A DNA stretch of 44,046 bases from Sulfolobales archaeon (GTDB lineage Archaea; Thermoproteota; Thermoprotei_A; Sulfolobales; NBVN01), in NCBI GenBank assembly GCA_026413885.1, contig JAOAKA010000008.1:1-44046 (forward strand). The letters are read 5' to 3'. The notes under the pieces are model-generated. The model saw only the letters and a program-made list of their open reading frames with translations. It searched no databases and was not told where the DNA came from. Positions 24,090-32,989 of the stretch are shown here, piece after piece (position 1 is the stretch's first letter; every line of letters begins with the position of its first letter). A program made the translations under genes and the position numbers.

Positions 24090-24428
24090 TCAGCTTCTAA
24101 TAGCTCCACCTATTAGACCTCCTATTGCTGCTAGTACGGCTATACCGAAAGTCAGCATAAATGTGCCTCCAAATCCGAGAATCCAACCGATTAGTGCTCC
24201 AACGATACCTCCAAAAACTGCTCCAACTAGGGCTAGCAGTATGCCTACAGCAATTGCTCCAAGAAGTCCAACTATGAATCCTGCGATAAAACCTCTCAGA
24301 ACACCTCTAGCAACAAGTCCCGCAACTATTCCCGCAAGTAGAGGTCCGAGTATAGGTATCCAGCCGAGAACCAGTAGGACTAAGAGACCTATGAATACTC
24401 CGAGTGGGATATTGCCTTCTCTAGGCAT
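24090..24428 (-). CDS. Small glycine-rich membrane protein (DUF5518-like)
   Basis: The 112-residue protein is almost entirely hydrophobic, with four closely spaced helices rich in Gly/Ala (GPLLAGIVAGLVARGVLRGFIAG type repeats) and GxxxG packing motifs. The pattern is that of small archaeal membrane proteins grouped as DUF5518; I am only moderately sure of that name. No catalytic residue is apparent. The ATG start at 24428 gives a short charged N-terminus. It is convergent with the winged-helix gene, with seven bases between the stops. Confidence 0.75.
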   Translation of the reverse strand: MPREGNIPLGVFIGLLVLLVLGWIPILGPLLAGIVAGLVARGVLRGFIAGFIVGLLGAIAVGILLALVGAVFGGIVGALIGWILGFGGTFMLTFGIAVLAAIGGLIGGAIRS

Positions 24429-24565
24429 TAAGTCACCGAAACTCTACACAGACGTAGATATATAAAAGTTCTTAACCACTTACTTAACCCCTTCACATAT
24501 ACTGAACGCGTTGCTAGAGTGTGATTATTAACGTATAGTATCTTATAGCTCTCTCTACTAGAAAT

Positions 24566-25735
24566 CTATGTCTTAAGACCAAGAACTCCGAGTTTTTGTG
24601 GGTTCACTAACGAGAACAGTTTTTGAGCTACTTCTAAGTTTACTTCACTAATCCTCTGAAGCAGTATCTGGTAAACAGTATAGCGGAAATCACTCGATAT
24701 TTGAGTTAAAGCATCTGCGTAGTCTATAGGTGCTGGGAACCCTGTAGACTCAGTCGTAAAAACTAAGCTCGAGATTAATTCTTCATCGCTCACACTACTC
24801 GAGTAGTATTCTATCTTAACGGCGAAGCTGGAGATCGCTGAAGCCGGTCTATAGAGAGCCATCTTCATTTTACTAGCTGCTCTAGAACGTGCAAGCATTC
24901 CCTCAAGCCACTGAAGTCTATACGTAGCAGAAGTAATCTCCCTGGGGAATTTGTGTTTAAACTCTTTAACTATGTCTCTATATGCTGAAGCTATAGTTTT
25001 GAAGTCACCTATAACGAAAAACTCTCCAGGCTCTAAAACATACGTCATGAAAGCTCTATCACTAAGTCTAACATCTAGGTAGTGATTTAAAATCGCTAGA
25101 GCGTCTCTAGAGTAACTTCTCTTTAAAACGCCTACCGCAGGCACTCCAGCTCTCTCAGCCTCCGAGACCACCGAGTCTGCGAGCTCTATGAGCCTTCTCG
25201 CAATCTCAGACTCCTCACTAGAACTCGAGAGAAGTCTGGGTGATACTCTAGGTACGATATCGCCGTCAACGACTAGAAGGTCGAAGTGTAACTCACCGCT
25301 CAATCTCTTCTTTAAGACTTCAAGAGCTCTCTCCTTCTCCAACCTCCTAGCCTCCAGTGTCGTTAGATCGCGGGTTGGGTCGTAGGTTATGTATGCCTTG
25401 ACTTCCGGACCTACATCTGGATAGCAGTTTCTTCCGTACATAACACTCGCCACGAAGATGAATCCTAGATGACCTCCAAGTAGCTCGAGTGATGGTGAAG
25501 TATAGCTTGAATCAACAGCTAGATAACAGTAATCTGAAGCAGAGCTAACCCTCCCTATTCTATTCTCTGATATTAGCTTCTTTCTTATTTCAGTAGCCAG
25601 ATTTATAATTGATGTCGAAACTATTCTACTTACCTTGCCGACTACGCTATCTACAGCAGCTTCAACTATCTCTGGTGCTACACCTAACGCACCTTCAGTT
25701 ATTGACGTTACCTCCTGCGGGACTTGATTCCCCAA
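24566..25735 (-). CDS. NurA-like nuclease domain protein
   Basis: The 389-residue protein follows a HerA-like ATPase gene, the standard partner arrangement. Acidic residues that fit the NurA RNase H-like nuclease core are Asp75 (LAVDSSYT), Glu129 (TTLEARRLEKE) and Asp157/Asp159 (DLLVVDGDIVPR). NurA resects DNA ends with HerA in archaeal recombination. The first start, TTG 25735, overlaps the ATPase gene by 41 bases. A strong GGAGGT near 25712 points to a codon slightly downstream, but only ATA (25702) stands there, so the start is unresolved. Similarity to NurA is by motif and context, not full-length. Confidence 0.7.
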   Translation of the reverse strand: MGNQVPQEVTSITEGALGVAPEIVEAAVDSVVGKVSRIVSTSIINLATEIRKKLISENRIGRVSSASDYCYLAVDSSYTSPSLELLGGHLGFIFVASVMYGRNCYPDVGPEVKAYITYDPTRDLTTLEARRLEKERALEVLKKRLSGELHFDLLVVDGDIVPRVSPRLLSSSSEESEIARRLIELADSVVSEAERAGVPAVGVLKRSYSRDALAILNHYLDVRLSDRAFMTYVLEPGEFFVIGDFKTIASAYRDIVKEFKHKFPREITSATYRLQWLEGMLARSRAASKMKMALYRPASAISSFAVKIEYYSSSVSDEELISSLVFTTESTGFPAPIDYADALTQISSDFRYTVYQILLQRISEVNLEVAQKLFSLVNPQKLGVLGLKT

Positions 25736-27212
25736 CTTCTCTCACCTTAATCAGTATGGGGAGCTTGAGGGGGTTACCGAGACCAGCGAAAAAGAACTCT
25801 CTAACTCCTAGAGCAGATATCGAGTCAGCACCTATACCACCTAGGTCTAACACGCCTTTGAGGTTATCGAAGTCACCCGGCGTCTGCAGTCTGCTGAAGA
25901 AGTAAGTGTTTACGTTGTTTCTCACGTCTGTGGAGAAGTCTATTACTCTCTGACTAGATAGCGCCAACCCTATGTCCCACTTTCTACCCTCTCTAGCTGT
26001 TCTCTCTATCGATTCAAGAGAGTCCTTACACTGGTAGCAAGCATAGTTATGTGCTTCATCGATAACAACCAGTGTTCTAGGTTTCTCACCTCTCTCGTCA
26101 ACTATCTCCCAGAGCTTATCGATAGCTGACTTAACTATATATCTCCTAACAACTAGCTCAACAGTGCTGAGGTCTACTACCACTAATCTCTCCGAAAAAA
26201 CTCTATCGACTATATCTGCTGTAGTCAGTTTTTTCTTCCCTAGAGAATTCACAAACTTTCTAGCATAAGTTCTAAGCATAAGTTCTACTCTAGCTATAGT
26301 TGACTCTCTTACGTTAAATCTTTCACCAACTTCTTCGATACAGCTAACGAATGAATTCACATCCCAGTCTATCTTAATCATCAACTTCTCGACGTGTGTA
26401 AAGTCGAAATTCTTCACTATGTCTACATCGCATGTAGACTCCTGCTGACTCTGCTTCACACCTACAAGTGTCTTCACACGCTCTCTAGGCTTAATCTTGT
26501 TGGCTATATACGCGTATATTGAGAGTACTACGTGGTCTTCATTATCGTATCTAATCATCTTAGATATGAGTTGTCCGAGAGTGATCGGGTCCGGCATTAC
26601 TAGTGAAGCATCAACTACCCTCTGCTTGCCGTAGTAGGGCACGTAGTCAACTCCCGAGTGGTCGAAGACTAGGACCTTCCAGTCTGTTTTCTCTGTGACT
26701 TCATCAACTAAAGCCCTCACTAATCTGGACTTACCGGTACCTGTAGCTCCTACGATGCCTATGTGGTATGGTAGGTATATAGGGACTAGCGGTATCTCGA
26801 TATCTGAGTATTTATGTGATCCAACTGCGAGACCTTGCCCGAGGTCTAGCTTTACATCTTCAGGTGACTCAACTAGATATATCTCACTTCTAGGTGTTGG
26901 AGGATCTCTCGGAGGCTCCAATCTTCCATCTCTTAATTCACCCAATATCTTTATGTAGGAATTTTCAAATGGAACACTTGTCGCTACTTCAGCTAGCTTA
27001 GGGTTATCTACGACACCAGACCTCTGTGTAGCTGGTAGGAGGGGATCTATCTTCGAGAGACCCCGCACGATCCCTAAGTACTCCTTCCTAGTCACTCTAT
27101 CTCTTACAACTGCGAGAGCTTCTTCAACCAAGTCCTTCTCAGCTTCTTTGTAGATTAATATCGGTGCGTAGAAGGACCTCGAGCCACTAGCTATAACACC
27201 AACAGACTTCAC
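25695..27212 (-). CDS. HerA-like DNA-translocating ATPase
   Basis: The 505-residue protein belongs to the FtsK/HerA class. An N-terminal domain of about 130 residues is followed by Walker A GATGTGKS (155-162), with KVLVFDHSGVDY just downstream. Walker B is LVVIDEAHNY near 389-399, then a sensor/arginine region GLALSSQRVIDF and a C-terminal segment typical of HerA. It forms a hexameric translocase that feeds DNA to NurA. The start is GTG 27212. Archaeal herA-nurA usually sits with mre11-rad50; neither is here, so this may be a second, divergent pair. About 60 residues in the middle (after ANKIKPRERVKTL) are not familiar. Confidence 0.85.
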   Translation of the reverse strand: MKSVGVIASGSRSFYAPILIYKEAEKDLVEEALAVVRDRVTRKEYLGIVRGLSKIDPLLPATQRSGVVDNPKLAEVATSVPFENSYIKILGELRDGRLEPPRDPPTPRSEIYLVESPEDVKLDLGQGLAVGSHKYSDIEIPLVPIYLPYHIGIVGATGTGKSRLVRALVDEVTEKTDWKVLVFDHSGVDYVPYYGKQRVVDASLVMPDPITLGQLISKMIRYDNEDHVVLSIYAYIANKIKPRERVKTLVGVKQSQQESTCDVDIVKNFDFTHVEKLMIKIDWDVNSFVSCIEEVGERFNVRESTIARVELMLRTYARKFVNSLGKKKLTTADIVDRVFSERLVVVDLSTVELVVRRYIVKSAIDKLWEIVDERGEKPRTLVVIDEAHNYACYQCKDSLESIERTAREGRKWDIGLALSSQRVIDFSTDVRNNVNTYFFSRLQTPGDFDNLKGVLDLGGIGADSISALGVREFFFAGLGNPLKLPILIKVREVGESSPAGGNVNN

Positions 27213-27685
27213 AGATACCCCAGTAGATGTAGAAGTGTATAAAGAGTTTTAAGTACACTACAACATCTCTACACATCTACCCACCTTAAGCAGCGGCTTA
27301 TTTTTGAAATAATACTACGCGCGAGACAGCTTGAAGAGCCGCTGAGTACGTATGGGAGCGCTACTCAGATAGAGCGTACTCAGACACCGGATTTAGCATA
27401 TAGCACAGGTCTAAAATCCAGGTAGTTGTGTTGGAGTAACCCTAAAATTTAGGAGGAAAGTCTCTAGGAGACCGACAGTTCGAGAAATATTGGAAGTCAA
27501 GAAAATCCTTGAAGACATAGGATTAGAGACAGTTATATTTCAAACTGCGGGAGGGTAAATAATGAGTGTAGACTTAGGAATCTTCCATAGATTCACAAAG
27601 ATATGTTAAATCAAGCGATGAAAAATCCCCAAGAAAGTGAGGTTGATAATTTGAATTAAAAGAATCTTTTATTAATAGGTTATAT
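27213..27685. other. 473-base gap, AT-rich near the AOR end, with a possible gene relic
   Basis: The gap separates the HerA-like gene start from the AOR-1 stop. The only frame worth noting is the relic at 27415-27558. The last 100 bases are unusually AT-rich, with T tracts that could terminate AOR-1. No RNA gene recognised. Confidence 0.4.
27415..27558 (+). pseudogene. Possible gene relic ending in Gly-Gly
   Basis: The frame runs from TAA 27412-27414 to TAA 27556-27558, and its only start codon is a mid-frame TTG. The translation is protein-like (SRRPTVREILEVKKILED, then IGLETVIFQTAGG). PTVREIL and a terminal Gly-Gly recall MoaD/ThiS proteins, but the length and spacing do not fit. A following short frame beginning MSVDLGIFHRFT faintly recalls a TnpB start. 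Either way this looks like debris. Confidence 0.2.
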
Positions 27686-29584
27686 TTAGAGCAATCCCGA
27701 TTCAGCTAGTTTGTCAGCTATCCACTTGAGGTCTAGCTCCTCTAGCTTCGCTCTCGTCGGTCTTCCTCTAACCCAGCCTCTCACACTGTAGTAGTCTGGA
27801 AGCATCTCACCTAATCTAGTTACATGTCCCTTAGACGGTCCTTCCGGCATCGGCTCTTCAAGCAGTCTCTTAGGTAGAGTATCGTATTTCTCTCCATCTC
27901 CGAAGGCTAGAACGTTGAATGCTCTCTCAGCATTCCATATTCTCTCACCTATTTTCTCGAACTCGTTCTTAGATATATCCCAGCCGGTTACAGCCGATAG
28001 CTGCTCAGCCATTACATCAGACCAGTATGCGAATGTAACGAACTTGCAGACTACGAGGCTATCTAGAGTTGCGAAGACGTCTTGGAAGTGTTTAACCCAG
28101 CCGGCTTTACCCTTAGTCTCAAATCTATCGAGTAGCTGAGGCACTCCAAGTATTTCCGGCGCGATCAGGTAAGCTCTCAGGTGGCAGCCTCCTCTATTGC
28201 TGGTCGCATATGCGAGTCCGTGGCCTTGAACACCTCTTGGGTCATAAGCCGGAAGCTCCTGGCCTCTCACAACCATAGCTAGCTCTGGTGCTCCATACTT
28301 TCTAGCTAGTCTCTCAGCTCCCTCAGCTAGATCATCTCCTATTCCACTTCGATAAGCTGTTCTCCAAGTTAGCTCAACTAGAGCTTCACCACTACCCCAA
28401 GTAGCTTTAAGACCTCTCAGCTTTTCTGGAGGTATCTTACCTTTCTCAACTAGCTCGAAGAACGTCCCTATTATGTGTCCCATGGAGATTGTGTCGAGAC
28501 CCAACTCATTGCAGAGATAGTTAGCTTTCGATATAGCAGCTAAGTCGTCAGTACCTGTTTGAGCACCAAACGCCCAAACAGTCTCATACTCAGGACCGCC
28601 GCCTTCACCAGTGAACGGTGGTTTCTCAATCTTGCTGTATCTAGCACATGCTATCGGACACCCCCAACAGATCTCCTCTTTCTGCTTCTTCCAGTCCACT
28701 ATCTCTTTAGCCATAGTCTCACCACTTGTTTTATCGGCGGTAGGCATTACACCTGTCTGGAAGTTCCTAGTTGGATACGCACCGTGTGCGTTAATTACAT
28801 TAACTAAGACAGCTGTACCGTATTTAGGTAGTGCTTCACTTGTTATTGGTGACTTCTTTATGAGTTCCATAGACTTTGCGACAATCTTCCTGAACCTTTC
28901 TTCATTAGCTATCGGCGGCTTCATGTGTCCTCTAGCAGCTATAGCTTTAAGTTTCTTACTACCCCAGACAGCTCCGTGGCCTCCGCGACCAGCAGCTCTA
29001 CTCTTATCATTCATTATGTTAGCTATTTTAACTAGTCTCTCACCAGCCGGTCCTATGAGAGCTACTTTAATCTTCTCAGCTTCACTCTTACCTACTTCAG
29101 GTGCTAGTTCTTCCTGTATTCTGTCTGTAGCATCGTAAACATCTTTACCCCATAGGTGGGTAGCATCTTTTATCTCAGCTTTGCCATCGTGAATCCAGAG
29201 GTATACAGGCTTATCGGAAGCCCCCTCGATAATTATAGCGTCGAAACCTGCGAACTTTAACTCAGGACCGAACTTACCTCCACTATGAGAATCGTGGATT
29301 GTATTGGTTAGAGGAGCTTTAGTTACAGAACACCACCTACCCGAGGAAGGTATTCCAGCTATTCCTGTGAGAGGCCCTGTAGCTACTACCGCCTTATTTT
29401 CTGGACTAAATGGATCAACCTGCGGATTAACCTCTTTAAATACTAAGTATACTCCTAATCCTCTACCACCAATCCACTTCCTTAGAACCTCCTCGGGTAG
29501 AGACTCCACAGTGAGTTTCTGTCTTGTCAGATCTACTCTGAGAATTTTACCCATATAACCTCCTAGTGGCAGAGATACCACCAT
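27686..29584 (-). CDS. aor: Tungsten aldehyde:ferredoxin oxidoreductase (AOR-1)
   Basis: The enzyme oxidises aldehydes to carboxylic acids using a tungsten bis-pterin and one 4Fe-4S cluster, reducing ferredoxin. The 632 residues show the N-terminal GKILRVDLTRQKL...GGRGLGVYL block, pterin-binding segments, the cluster cysteines Cys306, Cys309, Cys313 (CWGCPIAC) and Cys513 (VVCKF). ATG 29584 lies about 25 bases after a TTTAAA box and would be leaderless. ATG 29554 is preceded by GGAGGT at a good distance. Both give a complete enzyme. It is divergent from a radical-SAM maturase. The substrate type is not readable. Confidence 0.93.
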   Translation of the reverse strand: MVVSLPLGGYMGKILRVDLTRQKLTVESLPEEVLRKWIGGRGLGVYLVFKEVNPQVDPFSPENKAVVATGPLTGIAGIPSSGRWCSVTKAPLTNTIHDSHSGGKFGPELKFAGFDAIIIEGASDKPVYLWIHDGKAEIKDATHLWGKDVYDATDRIQEELAPEVGKSEAEKIKVALIGPAGERLVKIANIMNDKSRAAGRGGHGAVWGSKKLKAIAARGHMKPPIANEERFRKIVAKSMELIKKSPITSEALPKYGTAVLVNVINAHGAYPTRNFQTGVMPTADKTSGETMAKEIVDWKKQKEEICWGCPIACARYSKIEKPPFTGEGGGPEYETVWAFGAQTGTDDLAAISKANYLCNELGLDTISMGHIIGTFFELVEKGKIPPEKLRGLKATWGSGEALVELTWRTAYRSGIGDDLAEGAERLARKYGAPELAMVVRGQELPAYDPRGVQGHGLAYATSNRGGCHLRAYLIAPEILGVPQLLDRFETKGKAGWVKHFQDVFATLDSLVVCKFVTFAYWSDVMAEQLSAVTGWDISKNEFEKIGERIWNAERAFNVLAFGDGEKYDTLPKRLLEEPMPEGPSKGHVTRLGEMLPDYYSVRGWVRGRPTRAKLEELDLKWIADKLAESGLL

Positions 29585-29669
29585 ATAGATATGAGAACTG
29601 GAGTTTTAAACTTTTCCCAAGACATCTTAACTGGCAGAGAACTCTAAATCGACTTGGTGGTGAGTATAG

Positions 29670-30767
29670 GTGAACGAGTTTTCAACTGCGGATTGGACGA
29701 TCAGGTTAAAATATGATTCACATCCGAGAGAGGTTGTTTTAGAGGTATCTACCTACTGCGAGTTTAAATGTATTCACTGCTTTCGGTGGAGTGTTAAAAA
29801 CTTCGCTGAGAGATATATGAAGCTAGAAGACTTCGGTAGGATTCTGGAGAACGTCTTGAGCTCCGGTGTCGAGAGAGTTACTCTAACAGGTTGGGGTGAA
29901 CCAACTCTCCACCCAGACTTCGAGAACCTGCTGAAGATACTTAAAAAACGAGGTCTATATGTAGTCTTAAATACCAATGGCTTTAAACTACCTAAGATCT
30001 ATAGAGTAGTTGCTGAAAATGTTGATGAGCTAGCAGTAAGTATTGACGCAGCTACACTAGAGCTCTACAGTAAGATTAGAGTTGGAGGTATCTTCTCAGA
30101 TGTAGTTGAAGGATTGAGGAGAGTTATCGAGATTAAGAGACATGAACTAGTTACTAAACCATACGTTAAAATAGTATTTACAGTTACTAGGTTAAATCCA
30201 CATGAAGCTGGAGAATTACTTAAGCTAGCTAGAGACCTCGGTGTAAACGAAGTTGTCTACAGCAGCTATATCCCACTCGTAGTTGAGAGAGAACTCGATT
30301 GTGCTACTGATATCGACTGCGTAAGGAAGTTTGATGAATCTCTAGAGAGAGCTAAGAAGCTATATCCCGAATTTGGAGTTAGAATTACTACACCTCACCT
30401 ACCGGTAGGTACCTTCAGACAGTGCCCATTTGCTGCTAGCGGAGCTCTCTACATTAGAGTTGATGGAGCTGTAGCTCCCTGCATCTACTACTCGAGAAAG
30501 TGGGAGACTCGGGTGCTCGGTGTCGGGAGGTCTATAGATGAGGTAGTTCTCGGAAACGCACTCGTAGAATCTCTACTGAATATCTGGAGGAGTAAATACT
30601 CAAAACTCTATTACAAACTATGCTTCGGGGAAATGCCCTCCTGCTTTACATGTAAACTCGTTGACTACTGTGCTCTAACTTGGAGTAATGAAAGTGACTG
30701 CCTAGGAAATAGTCCAACATGTGCTCACTGTCCATTCTACCACGGACTGACCTTCTGCCCTCTCTAG
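29670..30767 (+). CDS. Radical SAM protein, probable tungsten-oxidoreductase maturase
   Basis: The 365-residue protein has the radical-SAM cluster motif CxxxCxxC (Cys30, Cys34, Cys37), the GGE-like TGWGEPTLHPDF (74-85) and VLNTNGF. Its second half holds many cysteines (CPFAASG, CFGEMPSCFTC, DYCALTW, CLGNSPTCAHC), a SPASM-like region for extra clusters. A family of such proteins encoded next to AOR genes is named tungsten cofactor oxidoreductase radical SAM maturase. The location, divergent from AOR-1 with about 85 bases between them, fits. The exact chemistry is unknown. GTG 29670 start. Confidence 0.85.
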   Translation: MNEFSTADWTIRLKYDSHPREVVLEVSTYCEFKCIHCFRWSVKNFAERYMKLEDFGRILENVLSSGVERVTLTGWGEPTLHPDFENLLKILKKRGLYVVLNTNGFKLPKIYRVVAENVDELAVSIDAATLELYSKIRVGGIFSDVVEGLRRVIEIKRHELVTKPYVKIVFTVTRLNPHEAGELLKLARDLGVNEVVYSSYIPLVVERELDCATDIDCVRKFDESLERAKKLYPEFGVRITTPHLPVGTFRQCPFAASGALYIRVDGAVAPCIYYSRKWETRVLGVGRSIDEVVLGNALVESLLNIWRSKYSKLYYKLCFGEMPSCFTCKLVDYCALTWSNESDCLGNSPTCAHCPFYHGLTFCPL

Positions 30768-30834
30768 CACTGAGTCTCCGCCATCTATACGTTTCTACGA
30801 CTGAGTTCTTTATCGACTAAGCTACTTCTATTTT

Positions 30835-31098
30835 TCAACCACCTCCAGCGGGTGGAAATATGTCTAGAGTATCTCCATCGGAGATAGGTGCTTCTAGACC
30901 TCCCTTCAATCTCGCGTTAACTCCATTTACTAAAACAATGAATCTATCAGTAAAATCTTCACTGAGAAAGCCTTTAAACTCTTCTACGTGTTCTAAGAGC
31001 TTTCTCAGAGTGCTGTAGTCTCCGGGTACGTGGACTTCTTTCTCTCTCCATCCGACTTTCACTGCTAGCTCCATATAGACTCTAATCTTAAGCTTCAA
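30835..31098 (-). CDS. MoaD/ThiS-like sulfur carrier protein (1)
   Basis: The 87-residue ubiquitin-fold protein begins MKLKIRVYMELAVKVGW and ends in DGDTLDIFPPAGGG. The terminal Gly-Gly is the site that is adenylated and thiocarboxylated. In archaea such MoaD-like proteins donate sulfur for the pterin dithiolene of molybdenum/tungsten cofactor, and one is commonly linked to AOR genes. It is convergent with the radical-SAM gene. A second carrier, less similar, follows AOR-2. No MoaE or MoeB is in the window. Confidence 0.88.
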   Translation of the reverse strand: MKLKIRVYMELAVKVGWREKEVHVPGDYSTLRKLLEHVEEFKGFLSEDFTDRFIVLVNGVNARLKGGLEAPISDGDTLDIFPPAGGG

Positions 31099-31258
31099 CT
31101 AATCTACCCAAGATAGTTAAGAAGCTCTAGATAATAAAAGTGTCAACGTGGTGTGTGAAGTCAGACTTTCACCTATAGCTCGAAGAACGTGAAGAAGCCC
31201 TCTGCCTCTTTGGTTATAGATATATTTTCAGAGATGTAGCTGTCTTAGGAGAGACTGA

Positions 31259-31984
31259 GTGCTTGAAGAACCGCTGAGTAGAGTAGCTCTCTTCGGGTTA
31301 ATACCGACCATAGCCACGCTAGCTGGTTCCGCAATGGTATTTCTACCGTTTAGTTTAGATGAGAAATTCATAGATGCCGCACTAGGCTTCGGCTCTGGTT
31401 TAATGGCTTACATAGCTTTCATCGAGCTATTTGCTCCATCTCTAGAACTCGGTGGATTCGGGCTCTCTCTAGTTGGTTTCTTCGCAGGTATCGCTTTAAT
31501 TAGAGTTCTAGACACACTAGTTCCCCATGTGAGGATAGTGCGTGAGGGAGGGCGTAGAAATCTCACACTAGTTAGTCTAGCTATAGCTATACACAATATT
31601 CCAGAGGGGCTAGCCGTAGGCTCCACATCTCTATACAGTCTAGAAGCAGGTCTAGCAACTGCCGCAGCTATAGCTATTCAAGACGTACCTGAGGGATTAA
31701 TCGTATCTCTAGCTGTCGCATCTACCTATGGAAAAACACTAGCTGCTTTTGCTGTTGGTGCTCTAAGTGCTCTATCAGAATACATCTCAGCACTCACATC
31801 TATCGTGGGACTAATAGAGCCGGCTGCATCACTTCCACTCCTAATGTCTATATCAGCTAGCGCCATGATATACGTAGTTATACATGAAGTCGCACCAGAG
31901 ATATTCGGTCACGAGCACGATGAATTCGCAACTGTGGGTTTTATAGCTGGTGTAGTGGCTGGTCTAACACTCGGAGTATTCTGA
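31259..31984 (+). CDS. ZIP family metal transporter
   Basis: The 241-residue membrane protein has eight predicted helices. The metal-binding helices are clear: HNIPEGLAVG (about residues 111-120) and QDVPEGLIVSLA (about 141-152), where the first position of the second motif is Gln instead of His. A His-rich tail after the last-but-one helix (EIFGHEHDEF) is also present. This is the ZupT/GufA-like branch, importing zinc, iron or manganese. The start is GTG 31259, with a TATA-like AGATATATTTTC at about 31219-31230. It is monocistronic. An import role for iron would fit the metalloenzyme-rich surroundings, but that is only a guess. Confidence 0.88.
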   Translation: MLEEPLSRVALFGLIPTIATLAGSAMVFLPFSLDEKFIDAALGFGSGLMAYIAFIELFAPSLELGGFGLSLVGFFAGIALIRVLDTLVPHVRIVREGGRRNLTLVSLAIAIHNIPEGLAVGSTSLYSLEAGLATAAAIAIQDVPEGLIVSLAVASTYGKTLAAFAVGALSALSEYISALTSIVGLIEPAASLPLLMSISASAMIYVVIHEVAPEIFGHEHDEFATVGFIAGVVAGLTLGVF

Positions 31985-32120
31985 AGACTTAATTTCACAC
32001 TGTTTTCTCGAAGTCTCTCTAGATCTCTATCACACATTGCTGAGTAAAGCACGATGCAGCTTCACTGAGTAGCTTTACTAACTTATTTTTCTCTTCCCAA
32101 GTAGCACTTGGGTTTTAAGT

Positions 32121-32987
32121 TTGGTCGAGTTTAAGCGGATTGCGGTAATTGGGTTCGGAGTAATGGGTTCCAGCATATCTCAAGTTTTTGCTCAAGCAGG
32201 TTTCGAAGTCTACGCAGTAGATATATCTGAAGAGATCCTTAGGAGAGGTCTTGAGAATATCTGGAGTGGTTCCTTCGGTCTCAAGAAAGCAGTTGAGAGA
32301 GGTAGAATTACAGAGGAGCAAGCTAGAGAAGCTCTAGCTAGAATTAAAACCACAGTCGTTCTCGCGGAAGCAGTTAGAGAAGCCGACTTGGTTGTAGAGG
32401 CCGCATTTGAAGATCTAGAGGTTAAGAGGAGGTTATTTAAAGAAGTAGACTCACTAGCACCTCTACACGCGATAATCGCTAGTAATACGTCGACACTGAG
32501 TATAACAGCTCTAGCAGCAGTGACTCGCAGACCTGAGAAAGTAGTTGGTATGCACTTCTTCAACCCACCGCAGGTCCTCAAGCTAGTTGAAGTAGTTAGA
32601 GGAATGCTTACATCAGATGAAACAGTCAGTGCTGTAAAGTCTCTAGCCGAGAGGTTGGGGAAGGTGCCTATCGTTTGTCGAGATAGTCCAGGTTTCATAG
32701 CTAATAGAATAGGTATATTACCGATTCTAGAAGCTCTGAGACTGTTAGACCAAGGTGTAGCTTCCGCTAACGATATCGATACAGCTATGAAGTTAGGGTA
32801 CAACTGGCCTATGGGGCCTCTGGAGCTGGCAGACTTCATAGGGCTCGATGTTCTACTCGGAATAGCTGAGGTTCTGTATAGAGAGACCGGTAGTCCGGCA
32901 TACCATCCACCACCAGTGCTTAGGAGACTTGTAGCTGCCGGCTATCTAGGTAGGAAGACTGGTAGGGGGATCTACACCTATAAGTAA
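32121..32987 (+). CDS. 3-hydroxyacyl-CoA dehydrogenase
   Basis: This NAD enzyme of beta-oxidation converts 3-hydroxyacyl-CoA to 3-oxoacyl-CoA. The 288 residues show the dinucleotide motif VIGFGVMGSSIS (9-20), DISEEIL, SNTSTLSI, the catalytic histidine in MHFFNPPQVLKLVEVV, and RDSPGFIANRI. It is a stand-alone dehydrogenase of the short (FadB2/Hbd) type, not fused to the hydratase. The TTG start lies at the end of a promoter-like region (CTTATTTTT at about 32080). The stop is two bases before the enoyl-CoA hydratase start, so the two are co-transcribed. Confidence 0.94.
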   Translation: MVEFKRIAVIGFGVMGSSISQVFAQAGFEVYAVDISEEILRRGLENIWSGSFGLKKAVERGRITEEQAREALARIKTTVVLAEAVREADLVVEAAFEDLEVKRRLFKEVDSLAPLHAIIASNTSTLSITALAAVTRRPEKVVGMHFFNPPQVLKLVEVVRGMLTSDETVSAVKSLAERLGKVPIVCRDSPGFIANRIGILPILEALRLLDQGVASANDIDTAMKLGYNWPMGPLELADFIGLDVLLGIAEVLYRETGSPAYHPPPVLRRLVAAGYLGRKTGRGIYTYK

Positions 32988-32989
32988 GT

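Noticed and set aside
28611-29138. 175-codon plus-strand frame inside AOR-1
   Set aside because: It is an antisense shadow of a highly conserved coding region.
32210-32839. 209-codon minus-strand frame inside 3-hydroxyacyl-CoA dehydrogenase
   Set aside because: Antisense shadow. The plus-strand gene has all catalytic motifs.
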